Below, piece after piece: positions 46,621 to 62,110 of a stretch of DNA of 64,000 bases. The notes under the pieces were generated by a model, which was not told the DNA's origin, ran no database searches, and was given only the letters and a program-made list of their open reading frames with translations. A program made the position numbers and the translations under genes. The stretch spans positions 177,683,678 to 177,747,677 of the forward strand of contig CM066728.1 in the NCBI GenBank assembly GCA_033961575.1, in the 5' to 3' direction. Position 1 is the first letter of the stretch. Each line of letters starts with the position of its first letter. This stretch comes from Aselliscus stoliczkanus (lineage: Eukaryota; Chordata; Mammalia; Chiroptera; Hipposideridae).

Positions 46621-48104
46621 TATTTAATAAACTTAGAAGGGAAAGCTGTAACCAGGATGGATTCTTACCATTGTGCCTTTTTGAAATATGTGTTTTACTC
46701 TGGATTCTCAGTCACGCTGCAGGTAAGTATTAGATAGTAGGAAATGCAAAAGGAGCAGAGGCCCTGAGTTTGGCTCACTCCTTGTCCACTAACTTCTTGT
46801 AAGACCTGACTGAGGAAATTGCTTAGCTTCTCTGAAAGTTTAAGGCAGGGACACCTTTCTATCCATTTCATAAGGATCTTTCAGGTTCAAATGAAATAGC
46901 TATGAGATTTAGAGAGTCTGGCAAAAGTATATATCAAACTGGCATTGTTTTATTTATTATAATAAATATTTCCTCAATTATCTAGTAATTCCTCAGTTAT
47001 CTAGAAGTCAAAGTTATAGCATTGGAAGACACCTAAAAACAACTTAAGTCTCAAAGCAGAAAAATATCTTAAAATCCTCTTAATTTGTGCCATTAATGAT
47101 AGTCAGGTTTCATTTACTGCCTGTTGTCTTTTATTTTAAATGCAACTCTAAAGTTTGTTAAACTTCTCAGCAGAAAACACTTCAAAAGCAGCAAATTAGA
47201 GGCGTGCATATTAAAGGGTAGGATGACTGATTTTAGACAGGAATATTGACATAAGCAAGAAATTATGATCAACCGATTACCAGAGAGAAAAAGAAAATAT
47301 AAAAATGTTAAGGTAAAAATATAAAATTAGAAAAATAGAAGTCTGGGACCATTTAGAGTAAGAATAAGTAGCCATTTATATCATAATGATTGTTAAAGTC
47401 ACCACTATATAATGATATAGTGATAATATAATAGATATAGTGATATGACTTAATTAATATAGTGATAATATTTATAGTATAATATTACTATAATAAAGTG
47501 TCACTGTTAGCTTAATGTTATCATGGATGTACATATTTCTAAGTGATGAACAATCATTCCAGAAAGAATTTAAGATCATTATCTGGTAAATTCACTAGTG
47601 TGGAACATCTTATTCTGTCAGTGCTAAAAATAAGACACTATTCATCACTGTAAACATGTAAAATATGGTGGAGATTTAGATTGCATTACATAAATATTTA
47701 ATTAAAAATATTAACATTCAATATAGTTGCCATGTTAAAGTAGCCTTGTGTTTTTAAGAAAATTAATATATTTAATGTAAAAATTAAAACAATAGCAATT
47801 ATTTCTTATACAGTAGGTGGTTGACTGTAAAATTATTTCAAATTTTTTATTTACATATGCTATCCCAGTGAGATATTTAAAGTCTATGGAATGAATTTGT
47901 CTCATATTTACATTATGTGATTAATGGTTTGTCTTTTTAGACTTACCATTTTTTTAGTATGAGTCACTCAAACCTGGGGTTAGTTCTAATAGAATTGTAG
48001 TTACTAGAAAGATTAGTGAAATAACTAGAAGTATTTTTAAAGCTATCATATTTTATAATATTTATATTATTTTAATACTTTTAAATTTAGCCATTGGTTT
48101 AATG
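46621..48104. other. CNTLN intron, no firm feature
   Basis: A/T-rich, with ATAGTGATATAAT-like imperfect repeats at about 47405-47490. Confidence 0.5.
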
Positions 48105-48106
48105 TA

Positions 48107-48340
48107 CAGAGGGTGCCAAAAAAAGCAGACACATTTTAAGAAAGGAAAACTGTATTAAAATTGTAATACTCAATATATACTGGTAACAAAAGATTAATAC
48201 AAGTCACGTTTGACTTCTGCAATGACAAGAGGTGCTCAAAGTGGTTACTATCAGCATCCAGATACTTCTGATTATGGCAAACTACTACTTGAGCAACGTT
48301 GACCAATGTCCACTTGTATACATTTTTTTGGCACCCCCAG
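48107..48340 (-). mobile_element. Internally deleted copy (MITE) of the 27049 mariner family, 234 bases
   Basis: The ends are CAGAGGGTGCCAAAAAAAGC (left) and CTGGGGGTGCCAAAAAAATG (right, reading inward), with TA at 48105-48106 and 48341-48342. The left about 200 bases match 27049-27260 closely (for example CAAGTCACGTTTGACTTCTG), then it jumps to the right terminus at CACTTGTATACATTT. About 360 internal bases are missing relative to the longer copy. Confidence 0.9.
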
Positions 48341-48611
48341 TATATCAACACTATCTTGTAGGTGGAAAAATAAAAATATTTAAAAACCTAAGTGATTTCT
48401 CAGATTACATGTTTACTTGGAATTTGAGTCAAAATCGAAAGTTAGGGGTCCTAACACTCTAGTTACTATCTCTGGCTCCTCTAGGTTGTGTAGACAATGA
48501 ATACCACGAACCTGTTCTGCTTTGAAAAACTAATAATTATGTATAAATACGTACTTTAATAATAATAGTATTATTAATAAATTCAAGTAATGAAGTATTT
48601 ATTATTCATAA

Positions 48612-49090
48612 GGTTCTCTATCAGTTATCTGTTACTGTCTAACAAATTATCCAAACATGTGGCGGCTTAAAACAACAGCAATTTATTATTTCTTATCATT
48701 CAGTGGGGTGACTGGGCAGTTTTTTTGCCTTTGTCTTCTGGGTTCCCTTATATGCCTGCATTCTTCGAAGCCAAGGATTTGGCTGGCGTACAAGTTCCAA
48801 GTCCTCACTCACTGGCCTGGCAACTAGTGAACTGGTTGTCAGCTGGGGTACCTCAGTACACCTCCAAATGACCTTTCCCTGTATTCCATGAAAGTGTTCC
48901 CAGAGCAGCATCTGAAGAAGGCAAGCTACAAGGGTTTAGGCCCACGATCTGATACATGCACAATTTCATTTCTGCCACATTCTTTTGGTAAAAGTGAATC
49001 ACAGGCCAGTCCAGGTTCAAAGGACTGGGAAATAGATTACACCTCTTGATAGGAAGAGCAGCAAAACATTTGTGACGATACTGAGTCTGT
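48612..49090 (-). mobile_element. Old ERVL/MaLR-type LTR (antisense), family not settled
   Basis: Text such as AGTTATCTGTTACTGTCTAAC, GTGGCGGCTTAAAACAACAG, CAATTTATTATTTCTTATCA, TTTCTGCCACATTCTTTTGG and AATCACAGGCCAGTCCAGGT is typical of ERVL-related LTRs in reverse. Confidence 0.75.
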
Positions 49091-49476
49091 TATAAGTTCT
49101 AGTAAACCCAGCATTGGTTTTAAGTGATCTTATTAAACCATTAAAATACTTAATTAATCACACACACGTTTACATTTTAAAAAGACAATCCCAATCTCCC
49201 GTAAATGTAAATGTATTTTGGGTGTGTACGCTTTGCAGTTGCTATATGATTGTATACCTCTATGGTTTGGGGCATGTTATATAAAAACTTTAGTATACCA
49301 TAGTATTTATATTAGAATATATAATATAAAGCATTTAAAAATATTTATAGGTTCCTTTTAATTATAACTATAATTATTGCAAATGTATTATTCTTCATGA
49401 GAATGGCATTTATTTTTATGCTGTTTTAGAACAAGATTGAAAGGTGTACCTGAATTTACGTGTATTTTTAATCTAG
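49091..49476. other. CNTLN intron, no feature recognised
   Basis: A/T-rich up to the acceptor at 49476. Confidence 0.55.
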
Positions 49477-49574
49477 AATGCAACTAATGAACTCACTAAA
49501 CAGTCATCAAACGTGAAATCTTTGAAATTTAAACTTCTAGCAAAAGAAGAACACATAAAGGAAATGCATGAAAA
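49477..49574 (+). CDS. CNTLN: CNTLN coding exon 5 of 8 (coiled coil)
   Basis: The exon is 98 bases, 32 codons plus two bases. The acceptor is TTTTTAATCTAG and the donor GTAGGT at 49575. It reads NATNELTKQSSNVKSLKFKL, then LAKEEHIKEMHE, with the last Lys codon split AA|A with the next exon. The heptad-like spacing of Leu, Val and Met continues the coiled coil. The donor has a G at +4 but is otherwise normal. Confidence 0.88.
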
Positions 49575-50289
49575 GTAGGTTCTTCCTATTTTTATCCATT
49601 GTATTTGGTGCCACCTAGTGACAATTAACTCTATTAAACGTTGCAGTCCAAGAAACAATACCGTGTTAAAAATTAACAGTTTTCCTTCCTTAGTTCATGT
49701 TTAAGCCTACTTAAGATGAAAATTTAAGTAATATTATATATAATGTAGTTGATGTCAATATAGTTACTATTTTTAATAACAGTGAGAATATTTAAAGTTA
49801 GTTTTTTTCCTTAGAATAAACATATTTGATTTTGAATAAATATCAATTGATGGCCTAAAGCCTATGAACAAAAAACTTTAGAATGTGGTAATTATTTTAC
49901 CAAAGATACATTTGTATATTGATCTTTATATTGGATTTAATGCCTGAGCTTCTAAAGCTAAGGTGGAAAAAAGGGAAAGTTTTGTTTGCATTTAAAATAA
50001 CTGGAGGGTTATGAAAGTTTATATTTTATGTGTTGGTTAACAAAAACGGGTTTAAAACGTTCTACCTCACAGACTCAAAACTGTTTTCTTTCTATATCGT
50101 TTATAAATATACTAGAGCTTGGAGGTGATAGCACATTTAGATAGAATTCCAGTCTGTCATTGATAATTTATTATATATTTCACATACATTTATACTGTAC
50201 CACATTATACATTAAGATAACTTAAAAGTGATATTAATAGATAAAACTGTTAGACAAAAAGATTGGTTAATTTTTAAACAGAATATCTT
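49575..50289. other. CNTLN intron, no feature recognised
   Basis: A/T-rich; nothing assigned. Confidence 0.55.
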
Positions 50290-50530
50290 GAAATTTATTT
50301 ATCTTTTAAGAGCCAGTCTTGCTTATTGTTTGACAGTGAAGGCTCTAGAGAAATGTTCTTTCAATCCTGGCTCCTCTACCTGCTATCTCTGCACTTCAAT
50401 TTAATAGTATTAGCTCATGAAGTTCTTATGAGGATTAAATGAGTTAGTACATGTAAAGCACTTATAACAGTGACTAGCATATAGTAAGTACTCAGTAAAT
50501 GTAGTCTGTTGTTGTTCTTATTATAGTAGT
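50290..50530 (-). mobile_element. MIR SINE (antisense)
   Basis: TATGAGGATTAAATGAGTTA, GTACATGTAAAGCACTTATA, ACAGTGACTAGCATATAGTA and AGTACTCAGTAAATGTAGT are MIR in reverse. Confidence 0.9.
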
Positions 50531-51067
50531 CACTTCATCTACCATTTTATACTTAACATGTTATCAACTTAAGCCAAATAAGACAGTTCAATCTCATATA
50601 ATATTAAAGTAAAGGATATCATACCTAAGTTTAGTGTCTTTACATGATATGAGAAGATTTTACTTTTGTTTATTAAAGTATGGAATTGTTTTTTACCAGT
50701 GTTATGCTTTTTGATGATTTCTAAATATCACTTTGATTTTTGTTAGCAGTGCAAGAATGTAAATTAAATATAATTTTAAATTCATATATTTAATTAATCT
50801 TTCTCAATTCTTTTTTGTTTTAATGCATATATAATATATAATACTATAATTAGCAAGCCACAATTGGATTATAGATTTTATAAGTATTCAAAATATTAAT
50901 AGAATAAATTTTATCCCATGCAATTATTTTATTCATTTGCAATTTCATTAATATCAGATAGCATTTAAAAATTAACAGTATGTATAACATGGGATAATGA
51001 TAAGATATCATCATTGTTAAAGTATATTCTATCACTTTTGATAAAATATCTTTTTTTTCCTTTCAAG
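50531..51067. other. CNTLN intron, no feature recognised
   Basis: A/T-rich up to the acceptor at 51067. Confidence 0.55.
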
Positions 51068-51194
51068 AATGTCTCGAATGGAGAGGGATATAACCATGAA
51101 AAGACATTTGATAGAGGACTTGAAATTTCGACAGAAAGTAAATTTGGAAAGTAATGAGAGTATTAATGAAATGTTAGAAAATCTTGAAAAAAAG
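51068..51194 (+). CDS. CNTLN: CNTLN coding exon 6 of 8 (coiled coil)
   Basis: The exon is 127 bases, one base plus 42 codons. The acceptor is a good TTTTTTTTCCTTTCAAG and the donor GTATCA at 51195. It reads MSRMERDITMKRHLIEDLKF, then RQKVNLESNESINEMLENLE, ending KK on a whole codon. The ATG near its start is an ordinary internal codon, not a translation start. Charged residues alternating with Leu/Ile/Met fit a coiled coil. Confidence 0.88.
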
Positions 51195-52577
51195 GTATCA
51201 AATTTTATGTTCTCTGAAATTAAAAAAATATTCAATCTTAATAAAATTTATAGAAAATATTCAGAGAATATATGGGTACTGTTACATAATTATATTATTT
51301 GCTCTGAAAATTCAGTATTTGTTTTCAAATTCAAGACTAAAATCTCATACATAATATAGCACACATTCTTTTTATGTTTGCAGGCATACTCTGAGAAGAT
51401 AATCAAGTTTAATTTTTTAAATCCTGAATATTTCTGGGATACAAGGTTCCATTTTATTAATCATTTTGTTTTATTTTACCTATAATTTTAATGATAGAAT
51501 CAAGCATATGTTTTTAAATGAAAAAAGTGGTAACAATAGCTATCAAAAGTTTTTAAAAAGTTTATTACCATTTGTTTAAGTACACTTTTCCTTGTACACA
51601 CTTAATTCAGTGTACTTAGGAAGACTTCCTAAGTCATATAAATGTCTAACTAGTATGCTGTATACCTGAAATTAATGTAATATTAAATGTCAAATGTAAC
51701 TGAAAATTAATTTAAGAAAATAAAATAGTTGTATAATATCTGACTCCAAAGTAGGAATCAGCAATTTGCTAAGAGATATGTTTTGTTAAAAGATGTTATT
51801 TGTACAACTCAAAGCAGCTTGTGCGTTGGTATTCACTAAATGTTACCTACTCCACAGAGAGCATTTCCCTCGCTTTCCTTGTTGGAGATAAAAATGGAAG
51901 TCATTAGCTCAAATGGATTTAAGAGAGAAAATTTTACACAAACAACACAAATACATATGGATTTTCATACTCTTTCCTCTCCACATAGCTACATACATTG
52001 TAGTTACTTTCTATAGGTTTTTTTTTCTCAATGTTATCTTTAAATTTTGTTCATTTTTTACCTTTAATGATCATTTCAGATAAAGTCTTAGAATCTTTGT
52101 ATAAGTAATGGTGTATCTTTAGTGGCATTAAATAGGAAAAGAAAAACTATTCTATTTTATCAAATGTATTACTCATTTGATTTTATTCTAAAAAATACAT
52201 GTAATGTTGGAGAATACAACTGAAAGTTATTTATAAATTGGCTTGTTTAAGAATCAAAAACATTCCCACTTAAGGAAGCTTAGGTTAGTAATTAAAGGAA
52301 ATATAGTTAAAATTAATATTGCATTATTAGGTGGGAGACACATACCAATTTTCATATTTTTTGTGTGCAATTTTTGGTTTTGGTGTTTATTTAAGGACTG
52401 TTAGTGTCATCCATGATATGAGTTCTACAAACCTTTTTAGTCTTGAATTTGGTATCATTTATGAGAAAAATAAATGGAATTAGATTTCTTCATGTATTCA
52501 TTTGGTTTCTGTTGAAACAAATGCAATATACTACTCGAATGCCTTTACCAATAATTACCTTTATACTTTCACTGTAG
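51195..52577. other. CNTLN intron, no feature recognised
   Basis: 1,383 bases, A/T-rich, no repeat family assigned. Confidence 0.55.
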
Positions 52578-52715
52578 GTAAAGACATTAACTGAAGAGTG
52601 TTCCAATAAGAAGATATCAATTGATTCACTAAAGCAAAGACTAAGTGTCGCCGTTAAAGAGAAGTCTCAATATGAACAGATGCATCAGAAAACTAAAGAG
52701 GAATTAGAAAAAAAG
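52578..52715 (+). CDS. CNTLN: CNTLN coding exon 7 of 8 (coiled coil)
   Basis: The exon is 138 bases, exactly 46 codons, phase 0 to 0. The acceptor is TATACTTTCACTGTAG and the donor GTATGC at 52716. It begins VKTLTEECSNKKISIDSLKQ, then RLSVAVKEKSQYEQ, and ends KTKEELEKK. As a symmetrical exon it could be skipped without changing frame; no evidence either way is visible. Confidence 0.88.
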
Positions 52716-53314
52716 GTATGCTTTCAGGACATTTTTGTTTAGAAAGGGAATACAACAATGTCTTTTTCATTTTTAAAGTTGTAATTTTTTTTCTCCTCAA
52801 AGCTAAAATATTATGAGATACTTGAATGTTTCAGATAACTGCCGAGAATGTTTTTATTTCTATATGAAACACTAAGAATTTGTTTAACATTAGAGGTACT
52901 GCTATATTAAAGAAACAGATTTTGTGTTTTGATAATTTCTTATGTATGAAAACAATTGTTAAACTGCCACAAGTAGATATAAATTTTTTAGGTCCACCTA
53001 AACTTATAAAACTAATCAAATATTTTCATTTGATATATGAGATCTTTTGCTCTGAAATAGTTACTATGTCTTTAACGATTTACAATTTTAAAAAGCATAA
53101 ACTAATTTTGATGATAAATATGTAAGAATATGTACTCATGATATTTTATTGAAAATAAACAAAAAACCACCATCAATTTTACCCAAATAAAAATAAAGAC
53201 ATATTTTTATTAAAACATAAGGGCATGAAACCCTTTCTTTACCTGACATGTATAACAACTCTTCCAAATCTGTTTATGAAATATTTTTATTCTATGACTA
53301 CTGGTCTTTTCCAG
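52716..53314. other. CNTLN intron, no feature recognised
   Basis: 599 bases, A/T-rich. The 81-codon frame inside has no support. Confidence 0.55.
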
Positions 53315-53500
53315 GATCTCAAGCTTTCTGTCCTACTATCAAAAATAAATGAGACTGAATCTGCAATGGCAGAGATTGAAACAGCAGCATCTAAGCATCT
53401 TCAAGGATTAGCATTGCAAAGTGAGCAGGCCCTAGAAGGCGCACAGAAGAAATTGATGATAGCCAATGAGAGAGTGGAAGAGTTCACCATATTTGTGAAG
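53315..53500 (+). CDS. CNTLN: CNTLN coding exon 8 of 8 in window (coiled coil)
   Basis: The exon is 186 bases, exactly 62 codons, phase 0 to 0. The acceptor is GGTCTTTTCCAG and the donor GTTTGA at 53501, weaker than the other donors (T at +3 and +4). It reads DLKLSVLLSKINETESAMAE, then IETAASKHLQGLALQSEQAL, and ends VEEFTIFVK. The next centlein exon is not visible in the remaining 10.5 kb, so it lies beyond the window. Confidence 0.88.
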
Positions 53501-53808
53501 GTTTGAATTATTTGTGCCTTTTACTTGTATTTTACTTCAGGCAGAGTAGACACGGCCTACTTCACATGATTTGTGGAATACTTTGAAGTTTCTTTCTGTT
53601 TTCCTGAGCCACAAAGCCTCTTCTTCAACCCCACTTCCCACATTGTTCAAAATTTCTCTATAAAAGATTTCTTTTTATAGCTTGAGTTTAAAATTTTTCA
53701 CTCTATCATTAATATTCTTTTCTTAATGTAACTTAGTTATGAAATTGTGGTAGTCACGTAATCAAGGTTTTAAGATGAAAGAATTAAGTAATTTAAAATC
53801 ACCCAAGA

Positions 53809-53952
53809 GGGCTGGCCGGGTGGCATGGTAGTTGAGAGTTGGCTTGGGATGCTAGCAGCCCGGGTTCGGATCCCATATGTGAGGGCCGAACACTGCCATC
53901 TAAAAAATAAATAAATAAATAAAAAATAAAAAAATAAAAATAAATAAAAAAT
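53809..53952 (+). mobile_element. Short tRNA-derived SINE (sense) with (AAATA)n tail
   Basis: It starts GGGCTGGCCGGGTGGCATGG and has the B box region GGGTTCGGATCCCATATGTG. The tail is an expanded AAATA-type repeat. The perfect 14-base duplication AAAATCACCCAAGA lies at 53795-53808 and 53953-53966. Confidence 0.92.
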
Positions 53953-53966
53953 AAAATCACCCAAGA

Positions 53967-54469
53967 AAGAGCAAACAGAAACTTGTTCATTAAAGCTAGG
54001 AGACATCTGACCCCCAATCCACAACCTATCAAGACATGGAATGGATAGTGGAATGGCAAATGACATAGCAGAACAAAAAAAGGACAAGCCCAAGTGCCTG
54101 CAAAGGGTGCCCATTTAGAAGTGACCTGACTGCTGAAGAACCCTAGAAAGGCTCAGGAGTTGACTCTACAAGGAACCCCCAGAGTGGAGGATGATTGGGG
54201 TGGGACGGATACAGGGTTAAACAGGTGGTTTGTTCGAAAGCCTTTATAAGGAGCTTTTAGACCTCTGGTCTGTCGTTGTGCACCATACAGTCAGGCAGTA
54301 TTCCTCCTGTAACCCTTCTGGAAAAAACCTGAGAGGAGCAGCTCTGCTTTCAGAGACACAGTGTCCTGAGAGCTGGGAATCCGCTTGATTGCCTCGCCTG
54401 TTTTAATCCCACTGTGAGTTGTTTACCCCTCTGTTTAGTACCTTTTATTCTTCCTTTCATTATACTTAG
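53967..54469. other. CNTLN intron, no feature recognised
   Basis: More G/C than surroundings, with PuGAGAGGAGCAGCTCTGC-like text, possibly an old LTR (CCTTTATAAGGAGCTTTTAG, CCTCCTGTAACCCTTCTGG), but not assignable. Confidence 0.4.
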
Positions 54470-54600
54470 ATAACAGATCTGTTGACACTAGACAGATTCT
54501 GAGTTCCTTAAAGTCAAGGACATGTTTTATTAATCTGTGCCTCCACAGTGCCTTGTAAAAAATCAGCATGCAATAATGAACACTAATCAAATTTTCCACT
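54470..54600 (+). mobile_element. L2-like LINE 3' fragment
   Basis: CCTTAAAGTCAAGGACATGTT, AATCTGTGCCTCCACAGTGC and CAGCATGCAATAATGAACAC recall the L2 tail. Confidence 0.5.
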
Positions 54601-55154
54601 AGGAATGTGAAATTTTAATAATAGTCCTTTGGCATTTAAAAATAAGGGCAGAAACAGTTTGACTATAGTGGGAGAGTGCTTCTTTATCCCTTTTCTCCCA
54701 AAATTGCAATGTTCTTCTCTTTTTTTAACCAAGTCCCTCATACTCTTTTTCTTCAAAAGTCCTGCATTACATAAAAACTAGCATATCATAACAGTAGAAA
54801 TTTATCTCAATATATAAATTATTTTCAATTTATGTATCTTTATAAAATGAATGTTTCAATGTCTTCCTATGGAATAAAATAACATCTCTATTTAGTATCC
54901 CCTTTCCCAAATAACCCCACCATCATTAGGCTTTCTGCATACATATATAATGTATATTAAACTATATTATTTTATATATATTAATATGTTAGTTCTCTCA
55001 AATCAGGTTTTTTCTTTCCATTTTTCGGTTTCTCTCATTAGATAGGCCGGTAGTTTGGCATTTCTTAAGCTCCCAATAGAGAAGGTCCTCTGGTACACGT
55101 ATAGTAAAATAGTTTCAAGTTCTCTTATCCCCTTAGGATTGATATTATTTATAT
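54601..55154. other. CNTLN intron, no feature recognised
   Basis: A/T-rich, nothing assigned. Confidence 0.5.
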
Positions 55155-55330
55155 GAGGTGTGTACAAAAAATATGGTGAATGTTTAAATTAAAAAAAAAA
55201 AAATTATTACAGTAAAAGACACATTGCTATTAATCCCCCTCAAAATCTTCCCCCTCGCTTCGAACATACTATCCCATCGTTTTTGCCACTTTCTGAAGCA
55301 GTTCTGGAATCCTCTCTGGACTGCTGAAAG
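55155..55330 (-). mobile_element. Mariner transposon 3' remnant (transposase C-terminus and one end)
   Basis: The minus strand encodes AVQRGFQNCFRKWQKRWDSM, then FEARGKILRGIN, matching the conserved end of mariner transposases (FQ-CF--WQ-RW...G-YFEG). It is followed by ATTCACCATATTTTTTGTAC, a plausible terminal repeat, ending about 55155. The Tyr-Phe-Glu-Gly end is altered, and the N-terminal and catalytic parts and the other terminus are absent. It abuts the repeats at 55331. Confidence 0.7.
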
Positions 55331-55970
55331 AGGAACTTTTGGTGGTAGACAGTGACCAAAACCTGTGCCACAGCCTTTCTTGGGCAGCTCTCGGGGACCT
55401 CTGGGCCTAAGGTGAGCAGTGACTGGCCACGATGTTCTCAGGGTATTTTTGTAGTGGTAACGGTCCTGGCACCAGTACAAGAACCACAACTGAATTAACT
55501 TTGTAAAAACCACCAGCCACATCCCGTGGCTTCCTGGAGCCCCACCCACCTAGCTGCACTGACAAGGTCACTCTTGGCACCTGCATAGCCGGCCCCACCC
55601 GACAAGCCACGGAAGCCTTTTACAGCAGTGAGCAGACCATGGTGGCCCAGAGAACTTTTGGTGTTAGGCAATGACCCAAAACCTGTGCCACAGTCTCTTT
55701 GGGGTGGATCTCGGGGATTTGTGATCCCAAGATGAGTGGTGGCTACTGCGGTGTTCTCAGGGTGCTTTGCAAAGTGGTGACAGGCCAGGAACTGGCACAA
55801 GAACCGAAGCTGCATTAACTTTGTAAAAACCACTGGCCACACCCTGTGACTCCCTGGGACCCTGCCCTGCCTAACCAGGGTAGCATCATGGAGGGCACTC
55901 TCAACACTGGGTCAACCAGCCCAGCCTGATCATGTAAGGAGCATCTTTCAACAGCTGATCCTTATGGACA
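55331..55970 (+). repeat. Two tandem units of about 320 bases (putative L1 5' UTR monomers)
   Basis: Anchors recur at a constant 319-320 base offset: GAACTTTTGGTG (55333/55652), ACCTGTGCCA (55361/55681) and TTAACTTTGTAAAAACCAC (55495/55815). The second unit decays after about 55900. The units are G/C-rich and lie directly upstream of the L1 5' UTR text, so they may be repeated promoter units; that link is inference. Confidence 0.8.
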
Positions 55971-56631
55971 GCCAGCAGGTGGCAATAGGCCTAGTGGGCT
56001 CTGGGTCTTTTGCTAAGCTGCTCCAGGCTCAATACTAGTGACAGCTGGCCTCAGCTCACAGAGAGGCCACCCCCGCATGCCTCCAGGTTCAGCACAGGCA
56101 ACAGCCAACTATGTACAACTATATAAGCTTTGTGGCTTATAGCAGTCGGCCATGGGCCGGTCACAGGCAAGGCTGAAATTGGCCTGTATGGGAGACCCTC
56201 CTATGAGACTCCAGAAACAACACACCCAGAGGCCAGCCTCAGACCACGTAAGAGCACTACCTAGATAGCCATACAAATGAGACACCCAAAGGGGGATCTC
56301 AACAGGCACAAGAGCCCACAGGAACAAATCCTCCCCTGAGGGGTCAGCCCCACACAGCAGTTCATACATTGTAGGCATAGCCAGTTCTCACAGTCAGTCA
56401 GAATGGGAGTCAGTCCCATCCACAGATGTGCTAAAAGCAATCAAGGCTCAACTACAATAGGGGAACACACACAACACACTTAAGGGACAATTCTGGAAGA
56501 CATGCATAGGAGATCAGAGAGACTGTGCCATTGGACCACACAGGACACATACTACATAAGACCACCAAGAAAAGAGTAGGAGACAAAGGAGATCTACCTA
56601 ATACATAAGCAAATATAAAGAGGCAGCCAAA
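55971..56631 (+). promoter_or_regulatory. L1 5' UTR, unique part
   Basis: This G/C-richer sequence leads without a break to the ORF1 start at 56632. L1 5' UTRs contain an internal promoter; this copy's activity is unknown. Confidence 0.65.
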
Positions 56632-57580
56632 ATGAGGAAACAAAGAAATGTCCCAATAAAGGGACAGGAGAAACATCCAGAAACATAACTAAATGAAATT
56701 GAAGCAACCAACCTATCAGAGCCAGAGTTTAAAACACTAGTTATAAGAATACTTAAGGAACTTAGTAAGAATTTCAACAAAGAGAGAGTAAGCATAAAGA
56801 AGTACATAAAAACTATTAAAAAAAAACAGAAATAAAGAGTATAATAACTGAAACAAAGACTATGTTAGAAGGAATCAACAGCAGATGAAGCAGAGGATAG
56901 AAGATCAAATCAATGATTGAGAAGATAAGGTAGCAGAAAACACCTAAGCAGAACAAAAAGACAAAAGAATTAAAAAAAAAAAAACCCACAAAAACATGAA
57001 GAAAGTTTAAGGGACCTGTGGGACAAAAGCGTAACAAAATTCGCCTCATAGGAGTGCCAGAAGGAGAAGAGAGGGACCAAAAGATCAAGAATCTATTTGA
57101 AGAAATAATTACTGAAAAATTCCCTAACCTGGCCAAGGAAATAGGCATACAAGCCTAGAAAGTTCAGAGAGTCCCAAACAAGATGAACCCAAACAGGCCC
57201 ACACCAAGACACATCATATTTAAAATGGCAAAGATTAAAGACAAGGAAAGAATCCTAAAGACATCAAGAGAAAGATAACTAGTTACTTACAAGGGAGCTG
57301 CCATAAAATTATCAGCAGATTTCTCAACAGGAATTTAGCAGGTTAGAAGGGAGTGGCAGGGAATATTCAAAGTGATGTAAAACAAGGTCCTGCAACCAAA
57401 ACTACTCTTTCTGGCAAGGCTATCATTTAAGATTGAAGGAGAGAGAAAGAGTTTCCCAGAGAAGAAAAAAGAATTCATTACCCCCAAGTCAGTATGTATC
57501 ACAAGAAATGTTAAAAGGACTTCTTTAAGCAGAAGAAAGGAGAAAATAAACAAACGAAGATCAAAAATATGAATAATAGA
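56632..57580 (+). pseudogene. L1 ORF1 remnant
   Basis: It starts ATG with MRKQRNVPIKGQEKHPET and then meets a stop at codon 19. Later text includes the expected ATNLSEPEFKTLVIRILKEL and MAKIKDKERILKTSRER, followed by SRFLNRNLAG. It is the RNA-binding ORF1 protein, broken. Confidence 0.85.
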
Positions 57581-57589
57581 AAATGGCAA

Positions 57590-61420
<3,831 letters not shown>

Positions 61421-61914
61421 AACAAAACAGAAACAGACTCATAGATACAGAGAACAAACTGATGGTTGCTAGGTGGCAGGGGGGTTGGAGAGATAGGTGA
61501 AAGGGATTAAGAAGTATGAATTGGTAGCCACAGAATTGTCACAGGAATGTGAAATACAGTCTGGGGAATCTAGTCAATAATGTTGTCAAAACTATGTATA
61601 GTGTCAGATGGGTACTAGACTTAATAGGGCGAATCACATCTTAAATTATATAATGCCTAACCACTGCATTGTACACCTGAAACTAATATAAATTAATATT
61701 GAATGTCAACTGCAATTAAAAACATATATAGTCACAGGATGTAAAGTACAGCATAGGGAATATAGTCAGTGGTATTGTCATAGCTATGTATGGTGTCAGA
61801 GGGATTGTGGGATTGTTAGAGTTATCATCTGTGAGTGGTGTAAATGTCTAATCATAATGTTTTGTATAACTGAAACTAATAAAATAAAATAAAAAAATAG
61901 AAATAATAAAAAGA

Positions 61915-62110
61915 AGAGGAAGAGCCCTACTCTGCCAGTTACTAGCTATATTATTACCAGCAAGTGACTTAGTCCTCTGTACCTCGGTTTCCCCATTTAT
62001 GGAATGACTGTCATAATGGAACATACTTGAGATGAGAATTTAAATAAGTTAACACAGATAAATAAAACATTGTCCACTATACCAGAAGTGCTATCTAAGT
62101 GTCAGCTATT
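61915..62110 (-). mobile_element. MIR SINE (antisense)
   Basis: CTCTGCCAGTTACTAGCTAT, AAGTGACTTAGTCCTCTGTA, CCTCGGTTTCCCCATTTATG and TTTAAATAAGTTAACACAGA are MIR in reverse. Confidence 0.9.

Noticed and set aside
53801..54114. 114- and 86-codon minus-strand frames with a hydrophobic Tyr/Phe-rich stretch
   Set aside because: The membrane-like stretch is the translation of the SINE's (AAATA)n tail.
55184..55842. Minus-strand frames of 121 and 115 codons as a new gene pair
   Set aside because: They run through the 320-base tandem repeat; their similarity to each other simply reflects the repeat, and the only protein-like part is the mariner C-terminus.
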